DNA of 64,000 nt from Calothrix sp. NIES-4101 (lineage in GTDB: Bacteria; Cyanobacteriota; Cyanobacteriia; Cyanobacteriales; Nostocaceae), in the NCBI GenBank assembly GCA_004296455.1, contig AP018280.1:5022001-5086000 (forward strand), written 5' to 3'. Numbering within the stretch: the first letter of the stretch is position 1; every line of letters starts with the position of its first letter. Below are positions 1 to 8,775 of the stretch, one piece after another. The position numbers and the translations under genes were made by a program. The notes under the pieces are model-generated. The model was not told the origin of the DNA. It made no database searches and saw only the letters and a list, made by a program, of their open reading frames with translations.

Positions 1-114
1 GTGAATTGCTGGTAGACTCCGATTGTTTCTTATAGTAACTATCGAAAAATAGCAATTAACTATTGACGGTTGACAACTAACAGCTAACAGTCAACAATCC
101 ACAGAATTGGAAAT
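1..114. repeat. Degenerate heptad-type repeat upstream of folE
   Basis: The spacer before folE carries short degenerate units of the TTAACTA / CTAACAG / CAACAGT kind, for example CTAACAGCTAACAGTCAACA just before the gene. Similar AT-rich heptad-like tracts recur in other spacers of this window and resemble the short tandemly repeated repetitive sequences known from heterocystous cyanobacteria. The folE promoter presumably lies here, but no convincing -35/-10 pair can be singled out. Confidence 0.5.
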
Positions 115-765
115 ATGACTTTATCGATTAGTCCTGAACTAACATCTGCTGAACAGGTTTTATCATCTTTAGCGACTCAAGCAAAGCCTAAAGTAACCGA
201 TGCGGAGATGATGCAGGCTGTGCGTACTTTGCTAATTGGGTTAGGAGAAGACCCAGACCGGGAAGGGTTAAAAGATACTCCAAAAAGGGTGATGAAAGCT
301 TTACAATTTCTCACCAAGGGATATCATGAATCTTTAGATGAATTGCTAAATGGAGCAGTATTCACTGAAGATGCAAATGAAATGGTTTTAGTTCGGGATA
401 TTGATATTTTTAGTTCTTGTGAACACCATATTTTGCCCATAATTGGTCGCGCTCATGTCGCCTATATTCCAAATGGTAAAGTCATTGGATTATCTAAAGT
501 TGCCCGTATTTGTGAAATGTACGCACGTCGTTTGCAAGTACAAGAAAGGCTAACATTTCAAATAGCCGACGCATTACAAAGATTGCTCAAACCGCAAGGT
601 GTTGCAGTCGTAATTGAAGCAACCCATATGTGTATGGTAATGCGTGGTGTTCAGAAGCCAGGCTCTTGGACTGTTACCAGCGCCATGCGAGGTGTATTTG
701 CTGACGACGCACGTACTCGCGAAGAATTCATGAATTTAATTCGTCACAAACCAAGTTTTAGTTAA
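115..765 (+). CDS. folE: GTP cyclohydrolase I (FolE)
   Basis: The 216-residue product should convert GTP to 7,8-dihydroneopterin triphosphate, the first step of folate and pterin synthesis in the cytosol. The family signature [20 protein letters not shown] (about residues 101-120) supplies zinc-ligand Cys and His residues, and the [12 protein letters not shown] segment near residue 173 supplies the second zinc Cys. The length matches bacterial FolE proteins, with a somewhat variable N-terminal tail of about 30 residues. The ATG is preceded only by a weak GGAA, which is common in cyanobacteria. The gene stands alone between repeat-containing spacers and probably has its own promoter. Motif conservation makes the identification firm. 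Confidence 0.97.
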   Translation: MTLSISPELTSAEQVLSSLATQAKPKVTDAEMMQAVRTLLIGLGEDPDREGLKDTPKRVMKALQFLTKGYHESLDELLNGAVFTEDANEMVLVRDIDIFSSCEHHILPIIGRAHVAYIPNGKVIGLSKVARICEMYARRLQVQERLTFQIADALQRLLKPQGVAVVIEATHMCMVMRGVQKPGSWTVTSAMRGVFADDARTREEFMNLIRHKPSFS

Positions 766-769
766 TTTT

Positions 770-905
770 GAATGGTTAGTAGTTCGTAGTTAGTAGTTAA
801 TGGTTAAGAGTTAGTAGTTGGTAGTTAATTCTTTGTAGTTCGTGAATATCTATTAACTACTTACTAATTACCAATTAACCATTTACTAATGAGCTAATGA
901 ACTAT
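770..905. repeat. Paired inverted heptad array
   Basis: The first half reads as GTTAGTA/GTTAATG-type heptads. The second half carries their complements (AACTACTTACTAATTACCAATTAACC-like units), so the two halves could fold into a long imperfect hairpin between the convergent genes folE and the pentapeptide-repeat gene. It may act as a bidirectional terminator or be a mobile repeat. The repeat structure is visible in the sequence; the function is inferred. Confidence 0.6.
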
Positions 906-910
906 TCGTA

Positions 911-1459
911 CTAACTACCACCAGCCCAAGTTACCCACTTGTGAGATAAACCTGTATAAATTTTTTCCCTACTCATTTCTTCTTCAGTGATAATGGCCCC
1001 AGTTAAATCCGCACCAGTAATTTCTGCTTCATACAAATTGGCTGCACTAAAATCTGCATGAAATAGATTTGCTCCACTGAAATTTGTACCGCTTAATTCC
1101 GCCTCACTTAAATTAGCACGAGCTAGATTTGCTAAAACTAAACTAGCACTTCGTAGGTCAGCACGCTTCAGATTACTGGCTTCCAAATTAACATGAACCA
1201 TATCTGCACCAATCAAATTGGTTTCACTTAAATTTGCACCCGAAAGATTTGCACCATTCAGGTCTGCATCAGTAAGATTGGCACAACTTAGGTCACATCC
1301 CATCAAATTTGCACGATTAAGGTCTGCACCACTCAGGTCTGCACCACTCAGGTTTGCGCCACTCAGATTTACGTCTCGGAGATTGGCTTGATGCAGAATT
1401 ACTCCATGAAAATCTCGTTCTCCTGCTGCATATCGACTCAGAATCGTATTCTTGTCCAT
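911..1459 (-). CDS. Pentapeptide-repeat protein
   Basis: This 182-residue protein consists mostly of tandem A(D/N)LxX pentapeptides from about residue 24 to 155 (for example SGANLSGADLSGADLNRANL). That predicts a right-handed quadrilateral beta-helix of about six to seven coils. A short non-repeat N-terminus (MDKNTILSRYAAGERDF) and a C-terminal tail cap it. There is no signal peptide or membrane segment, so it is probably cytosolic. Pentapeptide proteins are very abundant in cyanobacteria and most lack a known role; a few mimic DNA and inhibit gyrase, but nothing here indicates that. A TGAGGG ribosome-binding site lies about five bases before the ATG. It is convergent with folE. Confidence 0.93.
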   Translation of the reverse strand: MDKNTILSRYAAGERDFHGVILHQANLRDVNLSGANLSGADLSGADLNRANLMGCDLSCANLTDADLNGANLSGANLSETNLIGADMVHVNLEASNLKRADLRSASLVLANLARANLSEAELSGTNFSGANLFHADFSAANLYEAEITGADLTGAIITEEEMSREKIYTGLSHKWVTWAGGS

Positions 1460-2059
1460 ATTGCCCTCACTATAATTGACAGGTTAACTTTCTTGATTGC
1501 ACTTTAATTTGTTAGGAGTTAATTTTCCCCTCACGCCAGACTCTAACAACTATTGTGTGAAAAGAAGTTTTGCGAAAACTGTATTTCTCAATTGTGCTTG
1601 AATTTATTATTTTTGGAGCGATCGCTTAACGTAAAATAATAATCAAATTATTCAAAATTTATTATTAGGTAATAAGACTTAAATTTTCCATGAAAGTCTT
1701 AATATATCTCAACATTTTTATAATTCAAATCCAGTTTATATGCTCAATTTTGGAAAAAAATCGGGGATATTGATTTTTAAGAATGGTCGTTATTTATTGT
1801 TTATGACCATTTCCAAGAATGATTTATTTTCATCTATCTGTAGTTATATTAATCAAAGATTAGATTATTTTGATGATGTTGTTATTTTATTTGAGATTCC
1901 CGACTTTGGGAACAGTCGGGAGTAGTAGGTTTGTTTTGGTTGCAGTGAGCGATCGCACTCACTCAATTTAGGCATGTAAACCCAACACTCTCAGAGCAGG
2001 GGAAACCTGCCCATGTGATTGTACTTACTATACCCAATGTCCAATTCTCAAATTACAGA
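1460..2059. other. Intergenic region, no convincing gene
   Basis: This 600-bp AT-rich spacer holds a HIP1 octamer (1618-1625) and a perfect 8-bp inverted repeat TCCCGACT...AGTCGGGA (1898-1921) with an 8-base loop. A possible 61-codon plus-strand frame (1740-1925) has no ribosome-binding site, ends inside the palindrome and looks accidental. The promoter of the minus-strand pentapeptide gene should lie near 1460-1550. Confidence 0.5.
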
Positions 2060-3787
2060 TTACAAATTCTCAGTATTAATCAACCCAAAACCCCATTTCG
2101 GGTCAAATGTACCTGTTGGTTGTCCAGGAATCGCACTATTATTCTTCAACAATTCCTTCACTTTATCGGGCGTTAAACTTGCGTCTCGCTGCAACAACAA
2201 TGCAACTAGCCCCGACACAAATGGACAAGCCATACTTGTACCAGCCATAACGACAAACTTAGAGTTAATCATCATCGATTTATCAAAGCCAGCAGCTGAT
2301 GACATAGCCGAAACAATCATAGCTCCAGGTGCAGCAACATCAGGCTTTTGCAAACCGTTGCGTAATGGCCCTTCGCTGCTAAAGTCGGAAATATTATCCA
2401 ACTTCAAGCCAACTTCGCGGTCTTGGTTATCAATGTCTTTAAACTTACTTCTTGTTGTATAAGCAGCAACTGTAACTGCACTCTTCGACGCACCAGGGGA
2501 ACCAATTTTCATCGTATCTTGAGCACTTTTACCTGTGAAAAAGACAGAACCAGTATTATCAATTGTCCAAACATCCACACAAGTGTCCTTTGCCGAATTG
2601 TTTCGCAGACGTAATTGCCAAACTCCACCTGTTACAGGCGAAGTTCCTATCCCCCGAATTTGGACGAAGAAATTATAGTCCCCGTTAGCAACATCTTTCC
2701 CTGGTGTGACCACTTGAATCTTGGCATCGGTTAAGGTGTAATCTCTTGATGGGTTACCGTCGGTAATAATTTTTTGCCAAGGAGTAACGAAATCGCTAGG
2801 ACTTCGTAACTGTACTTCTAATTCCTCATTGCCTGAGTACCAGCCATTTAGCCAAACAATTCCAACTTGTGTCATTGGTACGCGGAAACGCATTGAGTGC
2901 ATCGAATTAGCTGCTACTATACCCTGCCCGTGGATATTGTCGTTACCTTCATTTCCCGCCGCACAGCAAACAATTCGACCAGGCCCTGATTCGGCATCGA
3001 TAATTTGAGATAGGGAGTCACTACCATCATGTGCATCAGCATGTCCGCCTAAACTTAAGTTGACAACTGCGGGTTTACCCAATTCCTGGGCAATGCGAAA
3101 AACATAACGAATCCCATCAGCAATGTGGGCATCTTGTAAATCACTTCTAACTACAACTAATTCCGCTTCGGGCGCGACACCACCATATGTTGCATCTGCA
3201 CCGGAAGCGATACCAGCTACGTGAGTACCATGCCCATCTTCATCTGGGGAAATAGTTAATTGTTCGCCTTTAAATTCCGCACCGTAGCTACCTTCTGGAA
3301 CTCCAGGCCCAGACATGGTTTGATCCCAAATACTTAAAATTCGTCCTGCAAAGGCTGGGTGTTTAGCATCAATTCCGCTATCTACAATCCCAATAATTAC
3401 ATCTTTTCCGGTTAATCCAGTTTTGTTTCTGAACTCTGGTAATTTTACTTTCCCCGGAGCCACGTCCATCGACAGTTTCATCTTCCGTGATGGTTTGATG
3501 CGAACAACAGCATCCTCTTCCGAAAGGGGATCTAAGCCATCGATAGGCAAAAATGCGGTTCGTACACTTCCTGTATTCTGGTTCAGGTGAATGCCGTATT
3601 GTTCCAAATGGCTGAGGTTGGCTTGTTCGTCACAGTAGACAAACACAACACTTTTAGTCGGTTTGACGCTACTTTTTGCTGTCACGATACCCAAAGAGCG
3701 TTTGTGCGGTGTTAAAGCTGCTTCGCCTTCGTGTTTATAGTCTTCGTATGCTACCAATAAACCAGCAGAAAGTTTTTCGTGTCTCAT
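2060..3787 (-). CDS. S8 family serine peptidase (subtilisin-like)
   Basis: This 575-residue subtilase has its catalytic triad intact: Asp136 in IIGIVDSGIDAKHPAF, His186 in DGHGTHVAGI and Ser518 in MAGTSMACPFVSG. Residues 1-120 form an N-terminal region that may act as an inhibitory propeptide. An insertion of about 130 residues between the oxyanion-hole region and the Ser motif probably forms a beta-rich domain. No Sec or Tat signal peptide is seen, so the enzyme is either cytoplasmic or exported by another route. The ATG has a good GAGGT ribosome-binding site five bases upstream. The gene stands alone. Substrates cannot be told from sequence. Confidence 0.95.
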   Translation of the reverse strand: MRHEKLSAGLLVAYEDYKHEGEAALTPHKRSLGIVTAKSSVKPTKSVVFVYCDEQANLSHLEQYGIHLNQNTGSVRTAFLPIDGLDPLSEEDAVVRIKPSRKMKLSMDVAPGKVKLPEFRNKTGLTGKDVIIGIVDSGIDAKHPAFAGRILSIWDQTMSGPGVPEGSYGAEFKGEQLTISPDEDGHGTHVAGIASGADATYGGVAPEAELVVVRSDLQDAHIADGIRYVFRIAQELGKPAVVNLSLGGHADAHDGSDSLSQIIDAESGPGRIVCCAAGNEGNDNIHGQGIVAANSMHSMRFRVPMTQVGIVWLNGWYSGNEELEVQLRSPSDFVTPWQKIITDGNPSRDYTLTDAKIQVVTPGKDVANGDYNFFVQIRGIGTSPVTGGVWQLRLRNNSAKDTCVDVWTIDNTGSVFFTGKSAQDTMKIGSPGASKSAVTVAAYTTRSKFKDIDNQDREVGLKLDNISDFSSEGPLRNGLQKPDVAAPGAMIVSAMSSAAGFDKSMMINSKFVVMAGTSMACPFVSGLVALLLQRDASLTPDKVKELLKNNSAIPGQPTGTFDPKWGFGLINTENL

Positions 3788-4247
3788 TTTTACCTCAAGT
3801 TAATTTCATTTGCTGCAAGATTTTAGCAGGTATAATTCCTCTAGCCTCGAACTAATGCTAAGTATTTTTTATTGCATCAATTACTAAGCGGGTTTATGGC
3901 TATATATTTGCTATTTACTTTGGTTGATAGGGATGCGATGTATTGTGTGTTTACTTCTTTAATTACAGGATTTTTTTGTTTGATTGACTTGGGATAAATG
4001 TATTTTAATACTTGTAAAAGCTTTGCTAGTTAAGTATTTCCGGTCAATTAAGTCAATTAACAAAATTTTGTGTTCCTAAATCATAATTGAGTAATACAAC
4101 TTCGGTTTGAGGATTTACAGAAAAAATTACAATATTCTTCAAAAATAAAGATTACGCAATTAAATAATTAATTTACGTGTAAAAATAAAATTATCACTGA
4201 GTATAACTTTGATACAAATAATACAACAAGATGATTTTCATTTTACA

Positions 4248-4433
4248 TGCGCCATGCTTGGTGGTGCAGAAAACTTTTCTGAGTCTCATGACGGACTGCG
4301 TAGATGGTCAAAATAGCGCCTGAAAGCTATTATCCTCGTTCCATTTTTTGAGAAACGCTAAAATATCCGTCTCGTCGAAAATCCTTTATTTATAAGGATT
4401 CCAGGACTTTTCTGCACCACTAAGTGCGCCATG
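4248..4433. repeat. Target-site duplication and split palindrome around MITE copy 1
   Basis: The 9-bp sequence TGCGCCATG is present immediately left (4248-4256) and right (4425-4433) of the MITE. Removing the element and one copy restores TTTTACATGCGCCATGTAAAA, a palindrome with perfect 9-base arms around CGC. The element therefore inserted into a hairpin-forming site. Confidence 0.9.
4257..4424. mobile_element. MITE type A, copy 1 (168 bp)
   Basis: This is a non-coding element with 17-bp terminal inverted repeats matching at 16 positions (CTTGGTGGTGCAGAAAA and the complement of CTTAGTGGTGCAGAAAA). It has an internal AATCCTT...AAGGATT hairpin and a 9-bp target duplication on both sides. A second copy at 33233-33401 is identical except for one inserted A. 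The two copies have different 9-bp target duplications, which shows true transposition rather than segmental duplication. A 9-bp duplication fits several DDE insertion-sequence families; no parent transposase lies in the window. Confidence 0.92.
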
Positions 4434-4592
4434 TAAAATATCTACAAATTTAACAATTGCTATGCCATAAAAACAACTCAGTATTAAACTGTCTAGTTGC
4501 TACGTGATGGCGTGTTACGACTAAAGATAGATTCCAGATTTAGCCTAAAATATTTCTGGTGTCATCACCGTAATGAATGTAACTGGGTATAT

Positions 4593-5168
4593 TTAACTAA
4601 TATCCAGTTGAATTTCAGAACCTAATCTTTTGGGTAAAGAAATTTTATAAACATCACCTTGATTCATTTCTCCAGGTGCTGTCATGGCACTTAAAGCTGC
4701 AACAACTTCATCAGAATTTGCCGTGAGAATGACAACAGGAGTATCGCAAGCAATGGGAAAATCATGCCAAGTTCCGAGATGTAGCAATAAACCATGTCCG
4801 GCAGGAAAACGAAATGCTTTAACTTGGTTTAAATCAGGTAAATCTTCATTTTGCTCATGATTTGGTGCTGCTAAGACCATAATAAATGGAGATTGTCCTA
4901 AAGCGATAAACATTTGTGTCATGTGCATATGACGTTCAAGCCAGATAATATTAGGATATCCCGGCATGATTTTCGCGGTTCTAAAAGTTGCAGTTCCCCG
5001 ATAGGTAAAGTCAATATTTTCGCCTTCAATGACTCTTTCTTGATAAAAAGGGATTCCCAGTCCAGGTTTGCTAACATCATCTCCGAGTAAATATCCGTAA
5101 GGCTTGATATTTTCTGAAGTAGCATCAATGACGGGAATCTTTAAAGTTTTAGTTTGTGATTTTGTCAT
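4593..5168 (-). CDS. Ureidoglycolate lyase family protein (AllA-like)
   Basis: This 191-residue protein resembles the cupin-like AllA/ureidoglycolate lyase family, which splits ureidoglycolate into glyoxylate and urea. The core IIWLERHMHMTQMFIALGQS (about residues 74-93) matches the family pattern of an ERH segment followed by an F-I-P/A-L strand. LHLGTWHDFPI (about 130-140) matches the conserved G-x-WH segment. It is the last gene of a minus-strand run behind a PuuE-like deacetylase (77-bp gap) and two nucleoside-type permeases, which supports a role in purine or ureide breakdown. The family assignment is by eye. Another sugar-acid or cupin activity remains possible. Confidence 0.75.
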   Translation of the reverse strand: MTKSQTKTLKIPVIDATSENIKPYGYLLGDDVSKPGLGIPFYQERVIEGENIDFTYRGTATFRTAKIMPGYPNIIWLERHMHMTQMFIALGQSPFIMVLAAPNHEQNEDLPDLNQVKAFRFPAGHGLLLHLGTWHDFPIACDTPVVILTANSDEVVAALSAMTAPGEMNQGDVYKISLPKRLGSEIQLDIS

Positions 5169-5245
5169 ATATATTCAGTCCAGTAAAGAATGATAGTGAA
5201 TTTTATTTTTAGAATTTTAGTTGATAAACTATTTGATAATAATTA

Positions 5246-6109
5246 TTAATTATTGCGGACTATCAAATCATAAATTTTTTCACCTGTCGTTAGCCAAGTA
5301 TCATGTTTATTTTTAATATGCAATAAACATTTTTTCAGATACTTCATTCGTAATGGCTGACCAACAATAAATGGATGTAGACCGATCGCCATGACTCTGG
5401 GGTTTGATTGTCCATCTAACCAGAGTTGGTCAAATTGGTCTTCTATCGCTTGGGCAAATTCGGCTCCTGAGAAGCGATTACTCAAACATAAACTAATATC
5501 ATTAGCTTCAATGGTGTAAGGAATTGCTAACATTTTTTCCCCATTACTGAGGGGATACCAATATGGTTGGTCGTCGTTTACCCAGTCGGCAGTATAGGTT
5601 ATTCCGGCGTTATGAAGTAGTTCAAATGTTGATTCTGTAATTGAAAAACCTGGGGTTAACCATCCTTTGGGTAACTCACCTGTAGCTTGTTTGAGTAAAT
5701 TTAGAGTTTGATTAATTGTCGCAATTTCGGTATCTTTGTCCATGCCGCTATGTCCTGTGGAATTATTAATTCCATGTGCCATAACTTCCCAACTATAATC
5801 TTGGATTGCCTCGATTATTTCTGGATATAACGAACAAATCTCACCATTTACTGCTGCTGTAACAGGTATTTCTAATTCCGCAAATAGTTCAAATAATCGC
5901 CAAATTCCAACGCGGTTCCCATAGTCACGCCAAGCATAATTAGCTATTTCTGGCTGACTATTTAAATGTGGTTGGATTGCTGTTCCCAATTTACCAAAGG
6001 TGAAATGTTCGACATTCATCACCACCCACACGGCAACGCGATCGCTATTGGGTAATTTCAGGAGCGGACGTTTACTGATTGGTTGAAAAGATGGTGGATG
6101 CATAGTCAT
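5246..6109 (-). CDS. Polysaccharide deacetylase family, PuuE-type allantoinase-like
   Basis: This 287-residue NodB-fold protein has the arrangement of PuuE-type metal-independent allantoinases rather than peptidoglycan deacetylases. It shows YGNRVGIWRLFELF (about 63-76), an AHGIN segment with the motif-2 His, GWLTPGFSITEST, DWVNDDQPYW (about 181-190) and GLHPFIVGQPLRM near 242-254. There is no signal peptide, consistent with a cytosolic enzyme. It lies between an ABC permease and an AllA-like gene on the same strand, so allantoin or a related ureide is a sensible substrate. Two ATGs lie six bases apart; the upstream one is used here. Confidence 0.8.
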   Translation of the reverse strand: MTMHPPSFQPISKRPLLKLPNSDRVAVWVVMNVEHFTFGKLGTAIQPHLNSQPEIANYAWRDYGNRVGIWRLFELFAELEIPVTAAVNGEICSLYPEIIEAIQDYSWEVMAHGINNSTGHSGMDKDTEIATINQTLNLLKQATGELPKGWLTPGFSITESTFELLHNAGITYTADWVNDDQPYWYPLSNGEKMLAIPYTIEANDISLCLSNRFSGAEFAQAIEDQFDQLWLDGQSNPRVMAIGLHPFIVGQPLRMKYLKKCLLHIKNKHDTWLTTGEKIYDLIVRNN

Positions 6110-6226
6110 TTTAGGTTTTGGGTTTTGGCTTTGGGCTTTAGGTTTGAATATTGCAACCTTATATTTTGTACTCGATACAAATCGGTTTGTCGAATTGGCA
6201 AAATTTGCTGAAAGGAGTGAAATATT

Positions 6227-7108
6227 CTACTTGAGGAAAATACGAGTTTGTTTTTGAGAAGTGAGAACTAATACAATAATAGTAGCGAGATAGGGTAATG
6301 AAGAAAGCAAATAGGGAGAAATATCTACACCTAAACCCTGTAAAATTAACTGGATGGCGTTAATACCGCCAAATAAATAAGCTCCCAATAAAAGGCGCTT
6401 GGGTTGCCAGTTCGCAAACACGACTAGGGCGATCGCAATCCATCCTCGTCCGGCTGTCATATTTTCCGCCCATAATGGCGTATATGCTAAGGATAGGTAA
6501 GCGCCTGCGAAACCAGCCATTGCGCCACCAAATAAAACTGCTAGATATTGCATTCGTTTGACGCTTAAACCTAATGCGTTTGCAGATTCAGGAGATTCTC
6601 CGATACTTCGTAAAACTAATCCTGCCCTTGTCTTCTGCAAAAACCAACCGACTAATATAGTTAAGATAATTGCGAAATATACCAAAATATCTTGTTGAAA
6701 GAATGCTTCTCCAATTAGAGGAATAGTGTTGAGAAAGGGAATTCCTGGACGTTGTAATCCAGTAATGGTTTTACCTACATATTCTGTACCAATAAATCCA
6801 CTCAAGCCAGAACCAAAAATTGTTATGGCTAATCCGGTTGCGATTTGATTGGCGTTAATCGTAATAGTTAAAATTGCATGAATTAAAGCAATTAACATCC
6901 CTGCGAAAAGTGCAATAACAAATCCTAAATAGATGTTGTCAGTATTTGATGTCACCATAAAAGCGCTGACTGCACCAATTAACATCATTCCTTCCACACC
7001 CAGGTTTAAAATGCCTGATTTTTCGGCAATTAATTCTCCTAAACCAGCAAATATTAGTGGCGTTGCTGCACGTAATGTATCTGCAATAACGTTTGTGAAA
7101 ATTGTCAT
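6227..7108 (-). CDS. Nucleoside/BMP-type ABC transporter permease (NupQ/YufQ-like)
   Basis: This 293-residue integral membrane protein has about 8-9 hydrophobic segments and belongs to the branched-chain-amino-acid-like permease superfamily (BPD_transp_2). LGELIAEKSGILNLGVEGMM (about 22-41) and NALGLSVKRMQYLAVLFGGA are typical of the second permease of Bmp-type nucleoside/purine importers. It follows the partner permease by 100 bp on the same strand. No substrate-binding lipoprotein or ATPase is encoded nearby, so these must lie elsewhere. The downstream PuuE- and AllA-like genes suggest uptake of a purine-derived compound. Confidence 0.9.
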   Translation of the reverse strand: MTIFTNVIADTLRAATPLIFAGLGELIAEKSGILNLGVEGMMLIGAVSAFMVTSNTDNIYLGFVIALFAGMLIALIHAILTITINANQIATGLAITIFGSGLSGFIGTEYVGKTITGLQRPGIPFLNTIPLIGEAFFQQDILVYFAIILTILVGWFLQKTRAGLVLRSIGESPESANALGLSVKRMQYLAVLFGGAMAGFAGAYLSLAYTPLWAENMTAGRGWIAIALVVFANWQPKRLLLGAYLFGGINAIQLILQGLGVDISPYLLSSLPYLATIIVLVLTSQKQTRIFLK

Positions 7109-7208
7109 AGATTAATATTTAGTATTATTACAGTGTCAATTAGAAACTCAGACTGAAAATTCAATCTTACTCAGCTTACAGATACCAGAATAAAATTATT
7201 TTGATATA

Positions 7209-8285
7209 CTATGAACTACGAATATTTATCCGATGATTAACTAATAACTCAGTTGCCAGAATAAAGAAAAATAAGATACCTTGAAAAACCCCAGCGATCG
7301 CTAAAGGTATTCGCTGTTGAATTTGCAATAATTCGCTACCTACATATAAAATTGCCATGAATAAACTCGAAAAAATTGCACCCAGGGGATTGAGTCTGGC
7401 GATAAATACTGTAATGATTGCTGTATAACCATATCCAGGAGAAATTGTCGAACGTAATTGTCCAATTGCTCCTAACACTTCACATGCTCCTGCTAATCCA
7501 GCTAAACCACCACTGAGCAGCAAACTCAAAATAATAATTTTATTACTATTTATCCCTGCATAGTCTGCCGCACCTTGACTTGAACCAACAACTTTGATGC
7601 TAAAGCCGAAAAATGTCAGCTTTAAGATTCCCCAGATAATGATTGCGGCAATGAGTGCAAATATAATCCCGAAATGTAAGCGAGTTCCCACAATTAATCT
7701 GGGTAAAGTGGCAAATTCTGAAAATAGCGCTGATTCGGGAAAATTTAATCCATTTGGGTCTTTTAATAAGTCTTGTAATAAGTAATTAAATAATGAAATT
7801 GCGACATAATTTAACATTAAGCTGGTGAGAATTTCATTCGCATTAAATCTTACTTTTAATATTGCTGGAATTGCAGACCAAATTACCCCTCCAGCTATCC
7901 CAGCTAATAAGCTAAATATTAATAAAATATAATTATTGAAACTTAAACTTAAATTTGGCAAAATCAAAGCTACAGCACTTGCAGAAATCGCCCCAATAGT
8001 CAACTGTCCTTCTGCACCAATATTCCATACTTTAGCTTGAAAGCAAACAGCTAAACCGACGCTAATTAATAAAATAGGTGCTGCTTTTACTCCTAGTTCA
8101 GTCAATCCATATAAACTTAGCCAGGGTGAAATGAGTACTGTTTGTAAGGCGGCAATTGGTGGTTTTCCTAAACTACTAAATAAAACACATCCAGTTATTA
8201 ACGTTAATATTAATGCTAATAGAGGAGATAAGATTTGCCACAATCTTGATGGAGTATGACGTGGTTCTATTTTTAGATGTATCAT
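7209..8285 (-). CDS. Nucleoside/BMP-type ABC transporter permease (NupP/YufP-like)
   Basis: This 358-residue membrane protein has about ten hydrophobic segments and is longer than its downstream partner, as is usual for the first permease of Bmp-type importers. Recognisable parts are PILLISVGLAVCFQAKVWNI (about 70-89), GAEGQLTIGA, FNANEILTSLMLNYVA and INSNKIIILSLLLSGGLAGL. It appears to be the first gene of a four-gene minus-strand run (permease, permease, deacetylase, AllA-like) with gaps of 77-136 bp. A start two codons from a TAATG cluster is used; the ribosome-binding site is poor. It is a permease with confidence, but the substrate is inferred from context. Confidence 0.9.
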   Translation of the reverse strand: MIHLKIEPRHTPSRLWQILSPLLALILTLITGCVLFSSLGKPPIAALQTVLISPWLSLYGLTELGVKAAPILLISVGLAVCFQAKVWNIGAEGQLTIGAISASAVALILPNLSLSFNNYILLIFSLLAGIAGGVIWSAIPAILKVRFNANEILTSLMLNYVAISLFNYLLQDLLKDPNGLNFPESALFSEFATLPRLIVGTRLHFGIIFALIAAIIIWGILKLTFFGFSIKVVGSSQGAADYAGINSNKIIILSLLLSGGLAGLAGACEVLGAIGQLRSTISPGYGYTAIITVFIARLNPLGAIFSSLFMAILYVGSELLQIQQRIPLAIAGVFQGILFFFILATELLVNHRINIRSS

Positions 8286-8775
8286 TATTGAATTTTTTGA
8301 CTAACGAATTTTAAAATTCTCCAAATCTGGTATAACTAACCAGATAAGGAAAAGCGTTACGCCAAAAATATAATACAGCTTTATTCAATAAATACGTATG
8401 TATTAATATCCCCAACTTTTACAAAAAGTCAGGGATGGGGAGATAGAGATTTATTTAATTGAATTGCGATCGCGTAATTATTCACTTTTTGATTCACTTT
8501 TGTTACCAGACTGGAAATATTCCATAATTCGCCTGACTTTAATGGGCTTGAGTTTGCTGTCTCTCCCACTTCTCACTTCCCAAAATTAGATAAATTCACT
8601 TGCGTCAAGTATCTAAGTGGGGAAGATGAGTAAGGTAATAATGGGAGCCATAATTTAGCATTTGAGTTAATTGAATAAAATCACGGATGAAATTGTCGAT
8701 AATAGGGATTTATGTTACTGGTATCAGCTTTGAATAGATATGATGCCTAATTTAAAGAGGACATATAATTTCAGA
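8286..8775. other. Intergenic region upstream of the permease operon
   Basis: In this 490-bp spacer no ATPase, binding-protein or RNA gene was found. It has a small CTGGT...ACCAG inverted repeat near 8327-8345, just upstream of the permease start, which could be an operator. Nothing else stands out. Confidence 0.4.

Larger units (their letters stand above)
3788..4592. other. Intergenic region containing a MITE
   Basis: This 805-bp AT-rich spacer lies upstream of the subtilase gene. Apart from the 168-bp MITE at 4257-4424 and the palindrome it interrupts, no gene, RNA or terminator was recognised. Confidence 0.5.

Noticed and set aside
770-905. CRISPR array or tRNA cluster in the heptad tracts
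   Set aside because: Units are degenerate heptads with no constant repeat-spacer pattern and no tRNA fold or GGTTCGA-type arm.
1740-1925. 61-codon plus-strand frame
   Set aside because: No ribosome-binding site, an A/T-driven composition, and its end lies in a palindrome; no protein-like features.
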